NCBI GenBank assembly: GCA_050246945.1
Contig: JBFWVC010000013.1
Span: 89,159-153,158, forward strand
Source of the DNA: JAEUMD01 sp050246945
Lineage (GTDB): Bacteria > Pseudomonadota > Alphaproteobacteria > Rhizobiales > Hyphomicrobiaceae
DNA: 64,000 bases
Reading direction: 5' to 3'
The stretch's first letter is position 1. Each line of letters begins with the position of its first letter. Shown here in pieces: positions 61,673-64,000 of the stretch. The position numbers and the translations under genes were made by a program. The notes below the pieces were generated by a model, which worked only from the letters and a program-made list of their open reading frames with translations, searched no databases and was not told the origin of the DNA.

Positions 61673-63766
61673 GTGCAGCCTGGCAAACCAGAACATCGTA
61701 GAGACCCGAACGAATTGTCGCGCACGCATGTCCTGTTTCCGCAATCGGGAGTTAGAAATTCGACGGTCAACAACGCCATACTTGCGGCATTGATCATCGG
61801 TGCGCTCTATGTCGGCAAGTCGGTCCTTCTTCCAATCGCTGTCGCCATTCTTCTTGCGTTCGTGCTGTCGCCGATTGTCAAGGCTCTGCGCTACATTCGC
61901 ATTCCACGCCCAGCGGCCGTTATTCTGGTCGTTGCTGTCACGTTAACCGGCCTCGTCGTTGTCGGTAGCGTTCTCAGCGAACAACTCCGCATCCTCACGA
62001 CCGATTTTCCACGCTACGAAAGCACGCTGCGCGGGAAAGTTCGCGACATACGGGGCGTCACAACTTCAAGCCCAGCTTTGGAACGCGCGGCCAAGACATT
62101 GAAGGACCTCCAAAGCGAACTGGCGACGCCCAACCAGGAACAGAGCTTAGCCGAGTCGGCGCAAGACCTGTCGCGCATCGCGCCCGGCTCGCTGTCCGCG
62201 CGAGCAGCCGCAGAGCGACGTTCCGGAGACGGCAAGCCGATTGCGGTCGAAGTCCACTACCCCGCCGCGACGCCGCTTGATGGCCTTCTAGCCCTGGCAA
62301 CGCCGTTGGTGGAGCCAATAGCGATGATCGCTATCATCATTGTATTTGTAATCTTCATCATTGTTCAAAAGGAGGAGTTGCGCGATCGCGTCATTCGACT
62401 TTCGGGGGCGCACGATATGCAGCGCACAACCGCTGCCATGACCGACGCAGCCCAACGGCTGAGCCGATTCCTGCTGACCATGACAGTTCTCAACGTGGCC
62501 TACGGCGTCTTCTTTTCTGTCATACTGTGGTCGCTCGATATTCCTGCACCCGTCTTATGGGGCATCGTTGCCGGCCTCATGCGCTTCGTGCCATTCATCG
62601 GTTCGTTCATTGCGGCGGTGGGTCCTTTCGCACTCGCGGCCGCAATTGACCCGGGCTGGAATACCTTCCTCATAACCGTCGGCGTATTCATCGTCAGCGA
62701 AGTCACGATGGGCCAAGTCATCGAACCGCTGGTTCAGGGTCGCTCGACAGGCCTGTCGCCCCTGGCCATTCTCGTCGCAGCCGCATTCTGGACAGTTCTG
62801 TGGGGGCCTGTGGGCCTGTTGCTCGCCATCCCGATGACGCTTTGCCTGGTCGTGCTGGGGCAGCACATCGATGGACTGAATTTCTTGCATGTACTGCTGG
62901 GGGATGAACCTGCGCTTACCGCCAGTGAACGCTTCTATCAGCGCACGCTCGCAGGGGATGCTGCCGAAATTACCGAACTTGCCGAGCATCGGATCAAGGA
63001 GGCGCCGCTCAGCGTCTACTATGAGGAGGTTGCAATCGAAGGCCTACGTCTTGCTCAAAGCGATGCCGAGCGGGATGCAATCTCTGAAGAGCATATGGAT
63101 GTGATCGAGAAGACTGTCGAAACAATGGTGGACAATCTCTGGGAAGTTCAGGACCGGATGCCACAGAGTAAGACAGATCGCGTCGGTACGTCGGAAGTGG
63201 ACGAGGAGGGCGACGATGATGATGAACAAGAAGAATCCGGTCGGTCGCGCGGGACGGTCGACCTGCCTGTCCTCAAGACTGAAGACTTGCCGGAAGCGTG
63301 GAAGGTTCAGGGTGCCGTCGCGTGTGTGCCGGCGCAATCGCTTGTCGATCGAGCGGCAGCACATGTTGTCTCACATCTAGTCACGCGACACGGCATCGAT
63401 GCAGCCGTCGTCGACTGGTCGGAGGTGGGTCGGGGGAACAGTGGACCGCCGCCCGAAGAGATGCGCCTCGTATGCGTTTGCTCACTCAGTGAGCACCTGG
63501 CGGCGACCCGCTTTCTGGCGCGTCGGATCAGGAGGCGCCTACGCCACGCGCATATCGTTGTGATATTGTTGAACGCGGACGAGCAGAAGGCTGAAGGTCT
63601 TGCCGCCAGCTCTCAGGATCCTCGGCTCCACATCGTACGAAATCTGCGTGAAACGGTAGCGACGATCATCAGTACCGCGGTGAGCAACGAGGAAGCGACG
63701 CCCAACAGTGTTGTTCCCGATTCTTCGAAAGGCTGTCCCCGACCCGATGCGGCTGCCGTTGCATGA
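61673..63766 (+). CDS. AI-2E (PerM)-family transporter with extra C-terminal domain
   Basis: About 697 aa from GTG after AGGGAGG. The first ~385 residues are a PerM/AI-2E-family permease with seven to eight helices and the conserved region VIEPLVQGRSTGLSPLAILVAAAFWTVLWGPVGLLLAIPM. Members export small molecules or ions; the AI-2 link is not general. After it come ~110 helical residues, a strongly acidic linker (DEEGDDDDEQEESG, near 540), and a ~120-residue alpha/beta domain (VVDWSEVGRGN, LVCVCSLSEHLAATRFLARRI, HIVVILLNADEQKAEGL) with a Rossmann-like look. The extension is probably cytosolic and regulatory. Confidence 0.82.
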   Translation: MQPGKPEHRRDPNELSRTHVLFPQSGVRNSTVNNAILAALIIGALYVGKSVLLPIAVAILLAFVLSPIVKALRYIRIPRPAAVILVVAVTLTGLVVVGSVLSEQLRILTTDFPRYESTLRGKVRDIRGVTTSSPALERAAKTLKDLQSELATPNQEQSLAESAQDLSRIAPGSLSARAAAERRSGDGKPIAVEVHYPAATPLDGLLALATPLVEPIAMIAIIIVFVIFIIVQKEELRDRVIRLSGAHDMQRTTAAMTDAAQRLSRFLLTMTVLNVAYGVFFSVILWSLDIPAPVLWGIVAGLMRFVPFIGSFIAAVGPFALAAAIDPGWNTFLITVGVFIVSEVTMGQVIEPLVQGRSTGLSPLAILVAAAFWTVLWGPVGLLLAIPMTLCLVVLGQHIDGLNFLHVLLGDEPALTASERFYQRTLAGDAAEITELAEHRIKEAPLSVYYEEVAIEGLRLAQSDAERDAISEEHMDVIEKTVETMVDNLWEVQDRMPQSKTDRVGTSEVDEEGDDDDEQEESGRSRGTVDLPVLKTEDLPEAWKVQGAVACVPAQSLVDRAAAHVVSHLVTRHGIDAAVVDWSEVGRGNSGPPPEEMRLVCVCSLSEHLAATRFLARRIRRRLRHAHIVVILLNADEQKAEGLAASSQDPRLHIVRNLRETVATIISTAVSNEEATPNSVVPDSSKGCPRPDAAAVA

Positions 63767-64000
63767 TCTCATCGCGTTCCGTCTTGGCCGTAGCGCCGAT
63801 ACGCCCTGCGCCAGTCCGCTCGATCGCGATCCAAAGCCTGCGTCTACAGGATGGTGTCACCTGAGTTATGAATGGCTCTAGATGTGAACTTTCAGGAGGT
63901 TGTCCATTCGATCCAGCCGAGGTCATCTGATGTCGCCAAAAACGTCAGTGATTCTCGGAGCATCGAATGGACGTTCACAAGAATGCATGCCTGACCCCGC
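63767..64000. other. Window-edge region, possible start of a further gene
   Basis: No complete gene. An ATG at 63930 (MSPKTSVILGAS) opens a frame that runs to the window end, with CAGGAGG about 35 bp before; too short to judge. Confidence 0.3.

Noticed and set aside
1..64000. tRNA or rRNA genes, 4.5S RNA, tmRNA
   Set aside because: Searched by eye for T-loop (GTTCGAATC-type) and SRP RNA core sequences on both strands; none found. A tRNAscan/Infernal run would settle it.

Overview
The window looks like chromosomal DNA of an alphaproteobacterium of the order Hyphomicrobiales (Rhizobiales). It is GC-rich, with long antisense open frames. Lineage clues are split glyQ/glyS glycyl-tRNA synthetase genes, a NodD-like LysR regulator, Omp25/31-type outer membrane protein, EcfG-type stress promoters, and a methylsuccinyl-CoA dehydrogenase, which marks the ethylmalonyl-CoA pathway for C1/C2 assimilation. 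No rRNA, tRNA, CRISPR array, transposase or prophage was found. I could not run searches, so family names rest on motif recognition.

Layout. 0-10 kb: arsM, then glyS and glyQ (minus strand) separated by about 5.4 kb holding two small membrane proteins, a J-domain protein, an autotransporter and a TauE/SafE permease. 10-13 kb: small membrane protein, dodecin behind a likely EcfG promoter, fatty acid desaturase. 12.7-27 kb: housekeeping block with DEAD-box helicase, S49 peptidase, TrmN6-type methyltransferase, DUF2007 protein, polyprenyl diphosphate synthase, ispE, TPR lipoprotein-like protein, ETF-ubiquinone oxidoreductase, family-4 uracil-DNA glycosylase, GyrI-like protein and moaB. 27-37 kb: duplicated propeller-like protein, CarD regulator with a histone-H1-like tail, fdxA, an S4 protein, a large SUV3/MgpS-like helicase, DUF3108 protein and rpmB.

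37-50 kb: a periplasmic-binding-protein/pentameric ligand-gated ion channel fusion, a lytic transglycosylase, methylsuccinyl-CoA dehydrogenase, a tandem-HhH protein, an EamA exporter, a YihY/BrkB protein, a secreted protein, and a double-barrel outer membrane protein whose second half resembles BcsS. 50.7-55.7 kb: a two-gene cluster (phosphopantetheinyl transferase, then a 1349-residue membrane NRPS built like epsilon-poly-lysine synthetase, with a lysine-like adenylation code). 55.8-64 kb: degenerate M23 peptidase, small secreted proteins, LysR regulator, and a stress cluster of three DUF883/ElaB-like proteins, a holin-like protein and an AI-2E-family transporter, reading outward from two divergent EcfG-like promoters.

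Most interesting items: (1) the channel fusion, which suggests ligand-gated ion flux driven by an amino-acid-type sensor domain; (2) the poly-amino-acid synthetase and its activating transferase; (3) a family of 45-bp palindromes with compensatory stem changes, a conserved loop and a constant 58-bp tandem period, mostly lying between convergent genes; (4) a second dispersed two-hairpin element of about 125 bp; (5) the stress-promoter set.
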